From: CALCKU01 sp964571595
Lineage (GTDB): Bacteria; Pseudomonadota; Alphaproteobacteria; Caulobacterales; Maricaulaceae
DNA: 64,000 nt
Reading direction: 5' to 3'
NCBI GenBank assembly: GCA_964571595.1
Contig: CAZNCJ010000005.1
Location: 1 to 64,000, forward strand
Positions 8,702 to 16,380 of this stretch are shown here, in pieces. Position 1 is the stretch's first letter. Each line of letters opens with the position of its first letter. A program made the translations under genes and the position numbers. The notes under the pieces were generated by a model. That model ran no database searches and was not told the DNA's origin. It saw only the letters and a program-made list of their open reading frames with translations.

Positions 8702-9139
8702 ATGACGTCAAAAATCATTAACATGCCCGAGCCGCGTAATCATCGCCACTCGGTAACATCAGCTAATCAAAAGTCTTCAGATCAAAAAATTAAAGCTGAG
8801 CCTAAACGAAGTTATTCGTCTCAGGCCCAAAGGCAAGCTTCGCAAACGGCCTTTAACCGCCAAGAGCTGGCTTTAATCCTGTCAGTTTATGGCCAGATAG
8901 TTTCTAAAGGGGACTGGAAAGATTACGCTATGGACTTTTTAAAGGATAAGGCTGTTTTCTCGATCTACCGAAAGGCAACAGAACACCCCTTATACCGGAT
9001 AGAGAAAATACCGGCCTTACGAAACAAGCAAGGTCAATATGCTGTTATAGCGCCGGGCGGGTTGATTTTAAAACGGGGCCATGAGCTTAAAACGGTCTTA
9101 CGCGTGTTTGATAAAATGCGCTTTGAGGTCAAAAAATAA
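8702..9139 (+). CDS. DUF2794 domain-containing protein
   Basis: 145 residues. A polar, disordered N-terminus (about 1-50) precedes the DUF2794 core: TAFNRQELALILSVYGQ, GDWKDYAMDFLKDKAVFSIYR, PLYRIEKIPAL and a C-terminal KRGHELKTVLRVFDK. The family is small, cytoplasmic by prediction and almost confined to alphaproteobacteria, which supports the taxon call; its function is unknown. The stop codon lies inside the hairpin that terminates the convergent gene at 9184-9516. Confidence 0.85.
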   Translation: MTSKIINMPEPRNHRHSVTSANQKSSDQKIKAEPKRSYSSQAQRQASQTAFNRQELALILSVYGQIVSKGDWKDYAMDFLKDKAVFSIYRKATEHPLYRIEKIPALRNKQGQYAVIAPGGLILKRGHELKTVLRVFDKMRFEVKK

Positions 9140-9158
9140 CCCTGCCAAAGCGGGGTTA
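9131..9158 (-). terminator. terminator of the 9184-9516 gene, overlapping the DUF2794 stop
   Basis: A 9-bp stem (9137-9145 with 9150-9158, one G:T pair) with loop CAAA is followed on the minus strand by six T (9131-9136). The stem includes the TAA stop of the convergent gene. It may also work weakly on the plus strand. Confidence 0.65.
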
Positions 9159-9183
9159 TATTGTCCTCATATTTACGGTGCGC

Positions 9184-9516
9184 TTACGCGTTTTCCGCAC
9201 CATTTGAGGGTAGAATACGCTCTAATAGAGTTCTCACTATTGCCATAACAGAAGCGGCGCCAAAGACGGCCCCCAAGCTTGACAATATCGAGGTCAGATG
9301 CGGGCCAATTCCTGGTATGCCGTTAAGGCTACTCGCCCCGCCCAGCATTAAGAATATCGCTGCAATTATGACCCCCCGCCTGTGATCCAGAGCTAGAAAC
9401 CATCCGCTCGCTAGCCCGAGAAGGGCCAGAACTGTGGCATCAAATCCTGTATTTACAAACGCAAGAATTATGGCCGCCAGCGCACTGATAAGCCATATAA
9501 TTTTAGCAAGTGACAT
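9184..9516 (-). CDS. small multi-pass membrane protein, unknown
   Basis: 110 residues with three or four predicted membrane helices: KIIWLISALAAIILAF, an ATVLALLGLASGWFLAL helix followed by the positive turn DHRRG, VIIAAIFLMLGGASS, and a weaker C-terminal LGAVFGAASVMAIVRTL. No family recognised and no catalytic motif visible. It has its own terminator downstream (9131-9158) and is convergent with the DUF2794 gene. The positive DHRRG loop predicts a cytoplasmic side. Confidence 0.65.
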   Translation of the reverse strand: MSLAKIIWLISALAAIILAFVNTGFDATVLALLGLASGWFLALDHRRGVIIAAIFLMLGGASSLNGIPGIGPHLTSILSSLGAVFGAASVMAIVRTLLERILPSNGAENA

Positions 9517-9700
9517 ATGTGTCTCCCCTTATGATTAACGGCTGCGCAATCTTATGCTGCGTCAACCTGCCACATGTCTGTCATATGAGTCATGTTTTGG
9601 CAATAAAAAAATCAATCCGTCAAACCTAGTCTGTAAAGACTAAAAAGAGTGTTGGAAGTAGTCGCGCAAACCCAAGGTTGAGTGAGCCCATGACCACAAA

Positions 9701-9730
9701 AAAATAACCCCGCCAGCAAGACTGGCGGGG
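9701..9730 (-). terminator. terminator of the BI-1 gene
   Basis: A perfect 9-bp stem CCCCGCCAG (9708-9716) and CTGGCGGGG (9722-9730) has a 5-nt loop. On the minus strand it is followed by TTATTTTTTT. It lies 28 bp after the stop codon of the BI-1 gene. Confidence 0.9.
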
Positions 9731-9757
9731 CCGTAATCTGATTTCTTTTTAAGAGGT

Positions 9758-10480
9758 CTATTCGCGACCAAACAGGCTCAGTAAAATATGGAACATATTG
9801 ACAAAGGCCAGTAAGAGCGAGGCGGCTCCGTAAACGGAGAGCTTATCCGCCATAGCGGGATTACCTTGCGAGCCGTAATATGTCCGCTTCAGCATTTGTG
9901 TTTCCCACGCTGTGATCATGGCAATCGCACCCAAGGCTACCACATTAATGATAATATCAAGCGGGCCTGTAGGGCGAAGTGCAGGGAAGAAAGCCCCTAA
10001 AACACTAATGGCGACATATCCGAGGAAAGCGGCAAATGCATATTTGACAAATGTGCTCAGATTGCGCTGCGTGCTATAGCCAAACAGGCTAAGCGCACCG
10101 AACATGGCTACTGTCATGAAAAAGATTTTGGCAATGATAAGTCCGGGTATGAAGGCCGAGACAGCTGACATGAAGACGCCGAGAAAAGCGGCAAAGCCAA
10201 AGAGGAAAGCCAGAACCCCGCCTTTGCTCATGCTGTGTATCTTAGCGCCAACGGCACCAAATAAGACTGGTATCGCGATAACAAAACCCAAAAGCAGGAA
10301 GGGTGAGCTTAATGCTTTCATGGCGGCTGGATTGGCCTGAATATATTGTCCACCAAAATAGGCGACAGCGGCGGTCACCGCCATGGCTAATGTCATATAT
10401 CGATAAGTGCCGAGCATAAAACTGCGCAGGCCGAGATCTGTCTCGGTTTGCATGCCGACAGTGCGGTTTGTATCATTCAT
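9758..10480 (-). CDS. Bax inhibitor-1/YccA family membrane protein
   Basis: 240 residues from the ATG at 10480, which follows GGGAGC; the frame could extend seven codons further without a better start. Seven hydrophobic helices follow a short polar N-terminus. The sequence matches the alphaproteobacterial BI-1 pattern: FMLGTYRYMTLAMAVTAAVAYFGG, a central SLFGYSTQRNLS turn and a C-terminal WETQMLKRTYYG segment before the last helix. Bacterial BI-1 proteins are pH-sensitive calcium leak channels, and YccA modulates FtsH; the role here is inferred from the family only. Divergent from the aldo/keto reductase. Confidence 0.92.
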   Translation of the reverse strand: MNDTNRTVGMQTETDLGLRSFMLGTYRYMTLAMAVTAAVAYFGGQYIQANPAAMKALSSPFLLLGFVIAIPVLFGAVGAKIHSMSKGGVLAFLFGFAAFLGVFMSAVSAFIPGLIIAKIFFMTVAMFGALSLFGYSTQRNLSTFVKYAFAAFLGYVAISVLGAFFPALRPTGPLDIIINVVALGAIAMITAWETQMLKRTYYGSQGNPAMADKLSVYGAASLLLAFVNMFHILLSLFGRE

Positions 10481-10605
10481 AAAGAGCTCCCATAAAAGCA
10501 TATATTAGCCGTTGTCTGCGGCTTTATTTACAATATAAGTGTTTTTTGAGTAAATTTCTACCCCGTAAGCGATTAAATCGCTTTAATTCAAAAAGAGAGC
10601 TAATA

Positions 10606-11646
10606 ATGGATAAAAGACAGCTTGGGCAAACGGATCTCTATGTCACTTCAATATGTTTGGGATCCATGACTTGGGGAGAGCAAAATTCCGAACCGGAAGC
10701 TCATGAGCAGCTGGATTATGCGATCTCACAAGGTATTAATTTTATCGATACGGCTGAAATGTATCCCGTGCCGGGAAAAGCCGAGACGCAGGGCAAGACG
10801 GAAGCCTATATTGGTAGCTGGATCAAAGCCCGCGGCAAGCGCGATGACTTTATTCTTGCGACAAAAGTAACGGGGCGCTCTGGCATGGAGTGGTGTCGTA
10901 ATGATGGCGGTATGACACGCCACAGCCCCGCCCAGATTGACGAGGCAGTTGAGAAATCCTTAGGGCGTCTTTGTACGGATTATATTGATTTATATCAGCT
11001 CCATTGGCCGGACCGCGCCATTCCACCTTTTGGCTTTCACAGTTACCGTGATTATGACACGGATGACATGATCGCTTTTGAGGATATTTTAGGCGCTTTG
11101 CAGCGACATGTGGAAAAGGGAAATATCCGCCATATTGGCGTTTCCAATGAAAGCCCTTGGGGGGTGATGAATTTTCTCAAACTGGCCGAGATGAATGGTT
11201 GGCCGCGTATCGTGTCCAATCAATGTGTCTATAGCCTTTTGGCGCGGCGCTATGATTACGCCAATGCTGAGATTTCTATGCGCGAAAATGTAGGTTTATT
11301 GGCTTATTCCCCATTGGCGATGGGCTTGCTGACCGGTAAATATGACGGCGGTCAGGTGCCGCCAAATTCGCGGCGGGATTTATTTGCCTCTTTCATGGGA
11401 CGATATGTTCAAGCTGATGAGGCTGTTTTGGACGCCAACCGCACAGCGCGTGAGCTGGGCTTAAGCCCGACACAATTTGCGTTAAAATTTGTCGAAAGCC
11501 GTGAATTTGTAACCTCTAATATTATCGGGGCGACGAGCATGGAACAACTCAAAGAAAATATTGCCGCCCATAATATTGTCTGGACGACTGAAATGGAAAA
11601 ACAGGCGCACCGTATTCATAAGACCTATCGGTCTCCGACGTCCTGA
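10606..11646 (+). CDS. aldo/keto reductase, Tas/YghZ-like
   Basis: 346 residues from the ATG at 10606, which follows AAAGAGAG; a longer frame from 10546 would add 20 non-conserved residues. It is an AKR TIM barrel using NADPH: SICLGSMTWGEQN at the first strand, catalytic Asp48 and Tyr53 in FIDTAEMYPVPGK, the lysine in LATKV, and the histidine in LYQLHWPDR. The insertion with PFGFHSYRDYDTDD and the C-terminal NIIGATSMEQLKEN match the E. coli Tas subgroup. Its physiological carbonyl substrate is unknown. It is transcribed away from the BI-1 gene. Confidence 0.93.
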   Translation: MDKRQLGQTDLYVTSICLGSMTWGEQNSEPEAHEQLDYAISQGINFIDTAEMYPVPGKAETQGKTEAYIGSWIKARGKRDDFILATKVTGRSGMEWCRNDGGMTRHSPAQIDEAVEKSLGRLCTDYIDLYQLHWPDRAIPPFGFHSYRDYDTDDMIAFEDILGALQRHVEKGNIRHIGVSNESPWGVMNFLKLAEMNGWPRIVSNQCVYSLLARRYDYANAEISMRENVGLLAYSPLAMGLLTGKYDGGQVPPNSRRDLFASFMGRYVQADEAVLDANRTARELGLSPTQFALKFVESREFVTSNIIGATSMEQLKENIAAHNIVWTTEMEKQAHRIHKTYRSPTS

Positions 11647-11659
11647 TTAAGCCTGTATT

Positions 11660-11722
11660 ATGAGGCTCTTTGCCGCCATAAAACCGCTCCTCTGGATTTC
11701 CCGACAACTCATAGCTTTATAA
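11660..11722 (+). pseudogene. detached N-terminal segment of thpR ending in an in-frame TAA
   Basis: From the ATG at 11660 the frame reads MRLFAAIKP, the typical first beta strand of 2'-5' RNA ligase/ThpR proteins, then 20 codons in all up to TAA at 11720-11722. Directly after the stop the same frame continues KGVSGARW, which is the expected next family segment. The TAA sits where the family has an ordinary residue, so a single substitution (for example CAA or AAA to TAA) explains the break. Confidence 0.7.
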
Positions 11723-11728
11723 AAAGGC

Positions 11729-12202
11729 GTGTCGGGCGCGCGTTGGACATCACCTGATAAATTTCACATTACATTGGGGTTTTTTGGCGAAGTCGAAGAC
11801 GCCTATGCGGAAATACTCGATATGGAATTGGGGCGTATTCATAAAGGAGGGTTCGAGCTTGAACTGTCAGGCGTAGGACATTTTGGGGCAAAGACACCGC
11901 ATGCCATATGGGCGGGTGTAAAAGAGAGCGCAATCCTGACTGATTTACATAAGCAATGTCGAGGGGCTGCGCGCCGGGCAAATATAGAAATGGAAAAGCG
12001 GCGTTATTGTCCGCATCTGACCTTGGCTTATTTAAAAAAAGAAGCTGTGATTAACCGCCTGATTGCTTTTGAGAAAAACGGTGCGGGGTTTAAAACCAAA
12101 CCCTTTTTAGTGGACCGTTTTTATCTGCTCTCAAGCCACACTAAAAAAAATGGCCCTAATCTGTACCGCGAAGAGGCGTGCTATCCGTTATTGGGCGATT
12201 AA
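11729..12202 (+). CDS. thpR: RNA 2',3'-cyclic phosphodiesterase (2'-5' RNA ligase family), N-terminally interrupted
   Basis: 157 residues from a GTG at 11729. The fold is that of 2H phosphoesterases, which hydrolyse 2',3'-cyclic phosphates of RNA ends. Both HxTx motifs are present: HITLGFFGEV near residue 12 and HLTLAYL near the middle. FEL, GVGHFG and IWAGV match the strands of ThpR. The native N-terminus lies upstream at 11660 and is cut off by an in-frame TAA. The GTG start has AAAGG only one nt upstream, which is poor spacing, so a working product is doubtful. It could be a recent pseudogene, or the stop could be a sequence error. Confidence 0.75.
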   Translation: MSGARWTSPDKFHITLGFFGEVEDAYAEILDMELGRIHKGGFELELSGVGHFGAKTPHAIWAGVKESAILTDLHKQCRGAARRANIEMEKRRYCPHLTLAYLKKEAVINRLIAFEKNGAGFKTKPFLVDRFYLLSSHTKKNGPNLYREEACYPLLGD

Positions 12203-12291
12203 ATCTTCTATAGGTTGTATTCAAAGTTTTTTAACATCAGTCTTGATTTTGTTTGGAAATTTTGTATTTTTCAATTTTTGAGGGCGCAACC

Positions 12292-12690
12292 ATGAAAAAA
12301 CGATATATAATAGCGGCTGCCTGTGTGGCCGGTGCACTGATGAGCTTTGGCGTAAGCCATGCAGGTGCGAAATTTACCTATGATGGTCCGACCATCACAT
12401 TTGAACAGGTTTTTCAAAATCCGGCAAATACGGATTTACAATTAGCTTATGCACGCCAACAGGCGGCAGCTGGAGATTATCTGGCCGCTGCTGGGGCTTT
12501 GGAGGCGATGTTGTTTTCCCAACCCAATTGGGATTCTGCACGTCTGTTTTATGCCATATTGATGTATGAGCTTGATGACAGGCTAGGGGCTTTACGTGAA
12601 TTTACAATTCTTGAAGGCCGTCAGTTAAGCGCAGAGCAAAGTGAGCTAACAGCAGGTTATCTCGCGCAATTACGCAAAGCGGGGTCTTAA
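12292..12690 (+). CDS. periplasmic TPR-like protein paired with a FecR-domain protein
   Basis: 132 residues from the ATG at 12292, which begins a signal peptide (MKKRYIIAAACVAGALMSFGVSHAG). The mature part looks like tetratricopeptide helices: NPANTDLQLAYARQQAAAGDYLAAAGALEAML, then PNWDSARLFYAILMYELDDRLGALREF. The size allows about two repeats. Its stop is one nt before the start of the FecR-domain gene, so the two are almost certainly translated together. TPR/FecR pairs are common in alphaproteobacteria, but their joint function is not established. Confidence 0.75.
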   Translation: MKKRYIIAAACVAGALMSFGVSHAGAKFTYDGPTITFEQVFQNPANTDLQLAYARQQAAAGDYLAAAGALEAMLFSQPNWDSARLFYAILMYELDDRLGALREFTILEGRQLSAEQSELTAGYLAQLRKAGS

Positions 12691-12691
12691 G

Positions 12692-13948
12692 ATGTCATAT
12701 AAAATTACCCGTAACTTTGCCGTCTTCCTCGCTATGGGTACGGCTTTATCCTTTCCGACTTTGGCGAGTGCAAATTCAGAAGATTTGAAAATTGGCGTTA
12801 ACTCCGCAGTTAAGGGAGATGTGACGATTAAAAGTGGTGAGCAAGCGGCCAAACAAGCCGTCATTACTGAGCCTGTCTTTCTGGGTGATGAGGTTACATC
12901 TAATAAAGTCGGTAGTTTGCAAGTCCTTTTGAAAGATCAAAGTATTTTCACAGTCGGCCCGCAATGTAGTCTGACGATCGATAAATTCGTTTATGATCCA
13001 ACAAAGGATACCAGCAACCTTTCTGCTAAAGTCAAAAAGGGCATGTTCCGTTTTACCTCTGGTAGAGTGGCTTCCGTGGCTGCCAAGGATATCTCTATCG
13101 AGACCCCCACAGGTACAATGGGTGTGCGCGGGACAATCGCGGAAGGTCTTGTCGGTGCTGAAGCTATCGCGATTGCGCGGGCTTACGGTGTTATTGATCC
13201 TAATGAACCTTTGGACTTAAACGGAGCGACTTTGTTTGTCTTGCGCGGCCCTGGGCCAAAAAACCAATCTAAAAATGCCAGGGGTGTGATAGATGTAAGC
13301 TCTGCGGGTAAAACGGTTACCACACGGAAGGCAGGGCAGGCGATTTTTATCCAAGATGCCAGCGTAGCTCCAAGCGCGCCTTTTGATCTTAGCTTAAAGG
13401 ATGTGGTGAGCTTTGAAGACCGATTACGTACGAAACCGACGAGCCTGACATCCTACTCACCATTTGATGTAGGTGCGAGTTATCAAAATGTGCCTTCTAT
13501 ACTTTCATCTGGTGGTTCTACCCTGACGACACTTGGTATTGTTGCAGGTGTTGTTGGCGGTGTGATTGCTGTTGCGGATGGCGATAATGATGATTCTGAT
13601 GAAGAGGTTACTGATGAAGCCTCTGATGAAGTACCGGCGGGAACACCGGATGATGGTCAAGATGGTACGCCTGTTGATCCGGGTGACGGGCAAGATGGAA
13701 CGCCGGTCTCAGGTGGTGATGGAAACGGTCCTGTCACGGATGATGGCGGGGATACGGGTTCTGGCGGTGGAAACGGTCCTGTCACGGATGATGGCGGGGA
13801 TACGGGTTCCGGTGGTGGAAACGGTCCTGTCACGGATGATGGCGGGGATACGGGTTCCGGTGGTGGTAATGGTCCTGTCACAGATGATGGCGGGGGAATA
13901 AGCATCGGCGACGAAGGCAATGGTGATGATATACCGGTCAGCCCTTAA
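12692..13948 (+). CDS. FecR-domain protein with Gly/Asp-rich C-terminal repeats
   Basis: 418 residues. A signal peptide (to about residue 28, ASA-N) is followed by a FecR-like beta domain: VNSAVKGDVTIKSG, FLGDEVTSNKVGSLQVLLKDQSIFTVGP, then SGRVASVAAKDISIETPTGTMGVRGT, which is the usual FecR core. A single hydrophobic stretch (TLGIVAGVVGGVIAV, about 278-292) precedes an acidic linker. The tail holds almost four copies of a 16-residue GNGPVTDDGGDTGSGG repeat. Unlike anti-sigma FecR proteins there is no sigma-factor gene beside it. It is probably a surface or periplasmic protein; the function is unknown. Confidence 0.8.
   Translation: MSYKITRNFAVFLAMGTALSFPTLASANSEDLKIGVNSAVKGDVTIKSGEQAAKQAVITEPVFLGDEVTSNKVGSLQVLLKDQSIFTVGPQCSLTIDKFVYDPTKDTSNLSAKVKKGMFRFTSGRVASVAAKDISIETPTGTMGVRGTIAEGLVGAEAIAIARAYGVIDPNEPLDLNGATLFVLRGPGPKNQSKNARGVIDVSSAGKTVTTRKAGQAIFIQDASVAPSAPFDLSLKDVVSFEDRLRTKPTSLTSYSPFDVGASYQNVPSILSSGGSTLTTLGIVAGVVGGVIAVADGDNDDSDEEVTDEASDEVPAGTPDDGQDGTPVDPGDGQDGTPVSGGDGNGPVTDDGGDTGSGGGNGPVTDDGGDTGSGGGNGPVTDDGGDTGSGGGNGPVTDDGGGISIGDEGNGDDIPVSP
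13721..13896 (+). repeat. 48-bp tandem repeat inside the FecR-domain gene
   Basis: Copies begin at 13721, 13769 and 13817, and a partial one at 13865, spaced exactly 48 bp. The first three are nearly identical; the last has drifted. The unit encodes GNGPVTDDGGDTGSGG in frame, so copy-number change would not shift the reading frame. Confidence 0.95.
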
Positions 13949-13988
13949 GAGGGCGGCTTGGCCTTGGGGCCTGTCTTAAGTGAGCGTC

Positions 13989-15161
13989 TTAGGTGGGTGA
14001 CTTGGACGCGCGGTAAATTTCACTGGCGCGTTTCTTTTCCGATTCTGATTTTAGCTGACCACAAGCGGCCAGAATATCACGCCCTCTGGGGGTACGAATA
14101 GGTGAGGCATATCCAGCCCGGTTAACAATATCCGCAAATGTCACAATCGTGTCCCAATCAGAGCATTCATAGTCACTGCCGGGCCACGGATTAAACGGAA
14201 TAAGATTGACCTTGGCTGGAATACCACGCAGCAGATTGATCAGCTCTTTGGCATGTTTGGGACTATCATTCACACCTTTGAGCATCACATATTCAAATGT
14301 AATACGCTTCGAGTTTGAGAGGCTGGGATAGTTGCGGCAGGCCTCCATGAGCTCTGCTAGCGGATATTTGCGATTAATCGGCATGATTTTTTCGCGTAAT
14401 TTATCATTGGCCGCATGAAGTGATATTGCGAGCATTGCATTTGTGCGCGCCCCCATGGGCACAATTTCGGGCACGACGCCAGAGGTAGAAACCGTTATGC
14501 GTCGCCGACCAATGCCCAGGCCTTCCGGGTCACAAATAATGTCCAGACTATCGGCTACATTATCTGTATTATAAAGCGGCTCCCCCATGCCCATAAAGAC
14601 GATATTGGTCAGTTTACGGTTACCTTGGGTTGTCGGCCATTCCCCCAGATCATCCCGCGCGATAATGACCTGTAAGGCAATTTCGCGCGCTGTGAGATTT
14701 CGCACGAGCTTTTGTGTACCAGTATGACAAAACTTACAGGTCAGCGTACAGCCAACCTGTGAAGACACACACAGCGCACCTGTTTTGGACACATCAGGAA
14801 TGAAAACACTTTCTACCTCTATCCCGGGCGCCATGCGGATGAGATATTTACGTGTCCCGTCGACACTGATTTGCCGTTCGATAATTTCGGGTCGTTCTAG
14901 GGAAAAGGATTTCGATAATTTGGCGCGTAAATCCTTGCCAATATTTGTCATCTGCTCCCAGTCAGTCACCCCGTAATTATATATCCAGTGGAAGATTTGT
15001 TTTGTACGCATGCGCACTTTATTTGGGGGTATGCCAAATTCTGTGAGGTGATGGGCGATATCTTTGCGGCCCAAACCGACCAGCTCGACTTTAGTAGAGC
15101 CTTTAGCTTGACCAGACTTAATATCCTGATCATGGGGCTGTGATATGAGGGTCCGTGCCAT
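13989..15161 (-). CDS. rlmN: 23S rRNA (adenine2503-C2)-methyltransferase RlmN
   Basis: 390-residue radical SAM methyltransferase that methylates C2 of A2503 in 23S rRNA and A37 of some tRNAs. The [4Fe-4S]-binding CxxxCxxC is in GCTLTCKFCHTG at about 137-144. NIVFMGMGEPLYN, RRITVSTSGVVP and LAISLHAAND are the expected SAM-barrel motifs. The resolving cysteine is in the C-terminal RGRDILAACGQL. The N-terminal part includes the family's RTKQIFHWIYNYGV motif. Upstream on the same strand is the IalB-like gene, an arrangement common in alphaproteobacteria. Confidence 0.97.
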   Translation of the reverse strand: MARTLISQPHDQDIKSGQAKGSTKVELVGLGRKDIAHHLTEFGIPPNKVRMRTKQIFHWIYNYGVTDWEQMTNIGKDLRAKLSKSFSLERPEIIERQISVDGTRKYLIRMAPGIEVESVFIPDVSKTGALCVSSQVGCTLTCKFCHTGTQKLVRNLTAREIALQVIIARDDLGEWPTTQGNRKLTNIVFMGMGEPLYNTDNVADSLDIICDPEGLGIGRRRITVSTSGVVPEIVPMGARTNAMLAISLHAANDKLREKIMPINRKYPLAELMEACRNYPSLSNSKRITFEYVMLKGVNDSPKHAKELINLLRGIPAKVNLIPFNPWPGSDYECSDWDTIVTFADIVNRAGYASPIRTPRGRDILAACGQLKSESEKKRASEIYRASKSPT

Positions 15162-15234
15162 AGGGGGCGCTCTAGCATGACATGGCGCGAAAGAAAAAGG
15201 GAATTATGGATGCCTGTTCAGGCAGGCTGTATAA

Positions 15235-15750
15235 TTAGGCGCAAGCAGATTTGGCTTTGGCTAAGGCGGCGGTGACACCTTTGAGTGAAAACTCATAGGA
15301 AACGGCTGTGCCGCGTTGGGAGACAGCCTGCACGCGCATGGTCGCGCCCGCCCGCATTGATTTAACCAGGCTACGTTCGTCATTACGACTTTCAATGAAA
15401 GCCTCGTTTTGGCTGACATACATTTCATAAGGCTTGGCGCCAATTCTGGCCTTGGGGGGCGGTAAGTTTTTAATAGGATAACCCGCCAGAAAACTGGGTT
15501 GTTCTTTGGCGGCACCAGATTTCCAATTCGCGACCATAAAATAAATGTCGCCGTGATTGACGGAGCTCGGAGATTTAGATTTGGGTGTGGCAAGGACGTA
15601 GCAGATTTTATCGCCGCCCTCTGCGCGAGAATAAGCCGTCCAGTCTGAAAATTTTCCTTCGAGTTTGGGATCAGCCGCCAGCGCGGTTTGAGGAAGCGAA
15701 GTGAGTATGAGTGTCGTTGCAGCAAGTGCGCTTTTCATCAAGAATGTCAT
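15235..15750 (-). CDS. invasion-associated locus B (IalB) family protein
   Basis: 171 residues from the ATG at 15750, which follows AAGG at good spacing and begins a signal peptide (KSALAATTLILTSLPQTALAA). The mature protein has the IalB core: FSDWTAY, ICYVLATPKSK, DIYFMVANWKSG, then SLVKSMRAGATMRVQAVSQRGTAVSYEFSLKGVTAAL. Predicted periplasmic or outer-membrane associated. The name comes from Bartonella; most relatives are in free-living alphaproteobacteria and their role is not known. It lies 73 bp upstream of rlmN on the same strand. Confidence 0.88.
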   Translation of the reverse strand: MTFLMKSALAATTLILTSLPQTALAADPKLEGKFSDWTAYSRAEGGDKICYVLATPKSKSPSSVNHGDIYFMVANWKSGAAKEQPSFLAGYPIKNLPPPKARIGAKPYEMYVSQNEAFIESRNDERSLVKSMRAGATMRVQAVSQRGTAVSYEFSLKGVTAALAKAKSACA

Positions 15751-15879
15751 GACCGACCTTTTAGGGCGTAAATATAGGGCGTTAATAATAAGTAGCGACA
15801 TTATAAACCCAAATATATTTAATGGAGACTTAATGTCAGTGAAATTTCAGTTAACTTATGTATATGAGAGAGCGAAGGG

Positions 15880-16380
15880 TTAGGTGTTTGGCCAACCGCC
15901 CATTTCAGGCCCGCCGGGCATAACAGGACGCGGCGGGTGACCACCCTGGCTAAGCGTGCGGTCATAAAGGGTGAGGGCGCAGGCAAGGCTGACATTAATA
16001 CAGAACTTGGTCGGAATTTTGACGATATGGTCACACCGCTCTTGCAAGCTCTCTGATAATGATCCTTTTTCTGGCCCTAATATATAGGCACAATTTATCG
16101 GATGACGAAAACTGGGCAGGTTCACACTGTCCTCGGTAAGCTCAATCCCGACAAGCTGGCAGTTTTTGGGCAGGATTAAATCTGTCTCATCCTCCCATTC
16201 GTAAAAGGGTAGATGGCTATCAGAGCGCGACGTATCTGTTCGGTTAATCTCGCGCACAGTGTGATGGGCTTGTAAGGTAAAGGCAAAGCTCGCGTCAAAA
16301 GCGTGGGCTGTGCGCAAAACCGCGCCCAGATTATAGGGTTTGGAAATCCCTTGAACACCGACTCCGAAATAACCGCGCAT
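15880..16380 (-). CDS. SpoU/TrmH-family RNA methyltransferase
   Basis: 166 residues of the SPOUT fold. Three SAM/knot motifs are visible: the N-terminal NLGAVLRTAHAF, the central YILGPEKGSLS and the C-terminal IPTKFCINVSLACALTLYDR. It consists of the catalytic domain alone. It probably methylates a ribose in tRNA or rRNA; the exact position cannot be told. Its ATG directly follows the TAA of the MFS gene with no gap, so the two are coupled. Confidence 0.88.
   Translation of the reverse strand: MRGYFGVGVQGISKPYNLGAVLRTAHAFDASFAFTLQAHHTVREINRTDTSRSDSHLPFYEWEDETDLILPKNCQLVGIELTEDSVNLPSFRHPINCAYILGPEKGSLSESLQERCDHIVKIPTKFCINVSLACALTLYDRTLSQGGHPPRPVMPGGPEMGGWPNT

Noticed and set aside
13721..13896. 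Regular repeats considered as a CRISPR array
   Set aside because: The units are contiguous, coding and lack spacers.
13657..13920. Proline-rich minus-strand frame
   Set aside because: It is the antisense of the FecR gene's tandem repeats; repeated DNA keeps several frames open.
13941..13954. GCCCT/AGGGC hairpin at the FecR gene stop considered as terminator
   Set aside because: Short stem and no T run on either strand.
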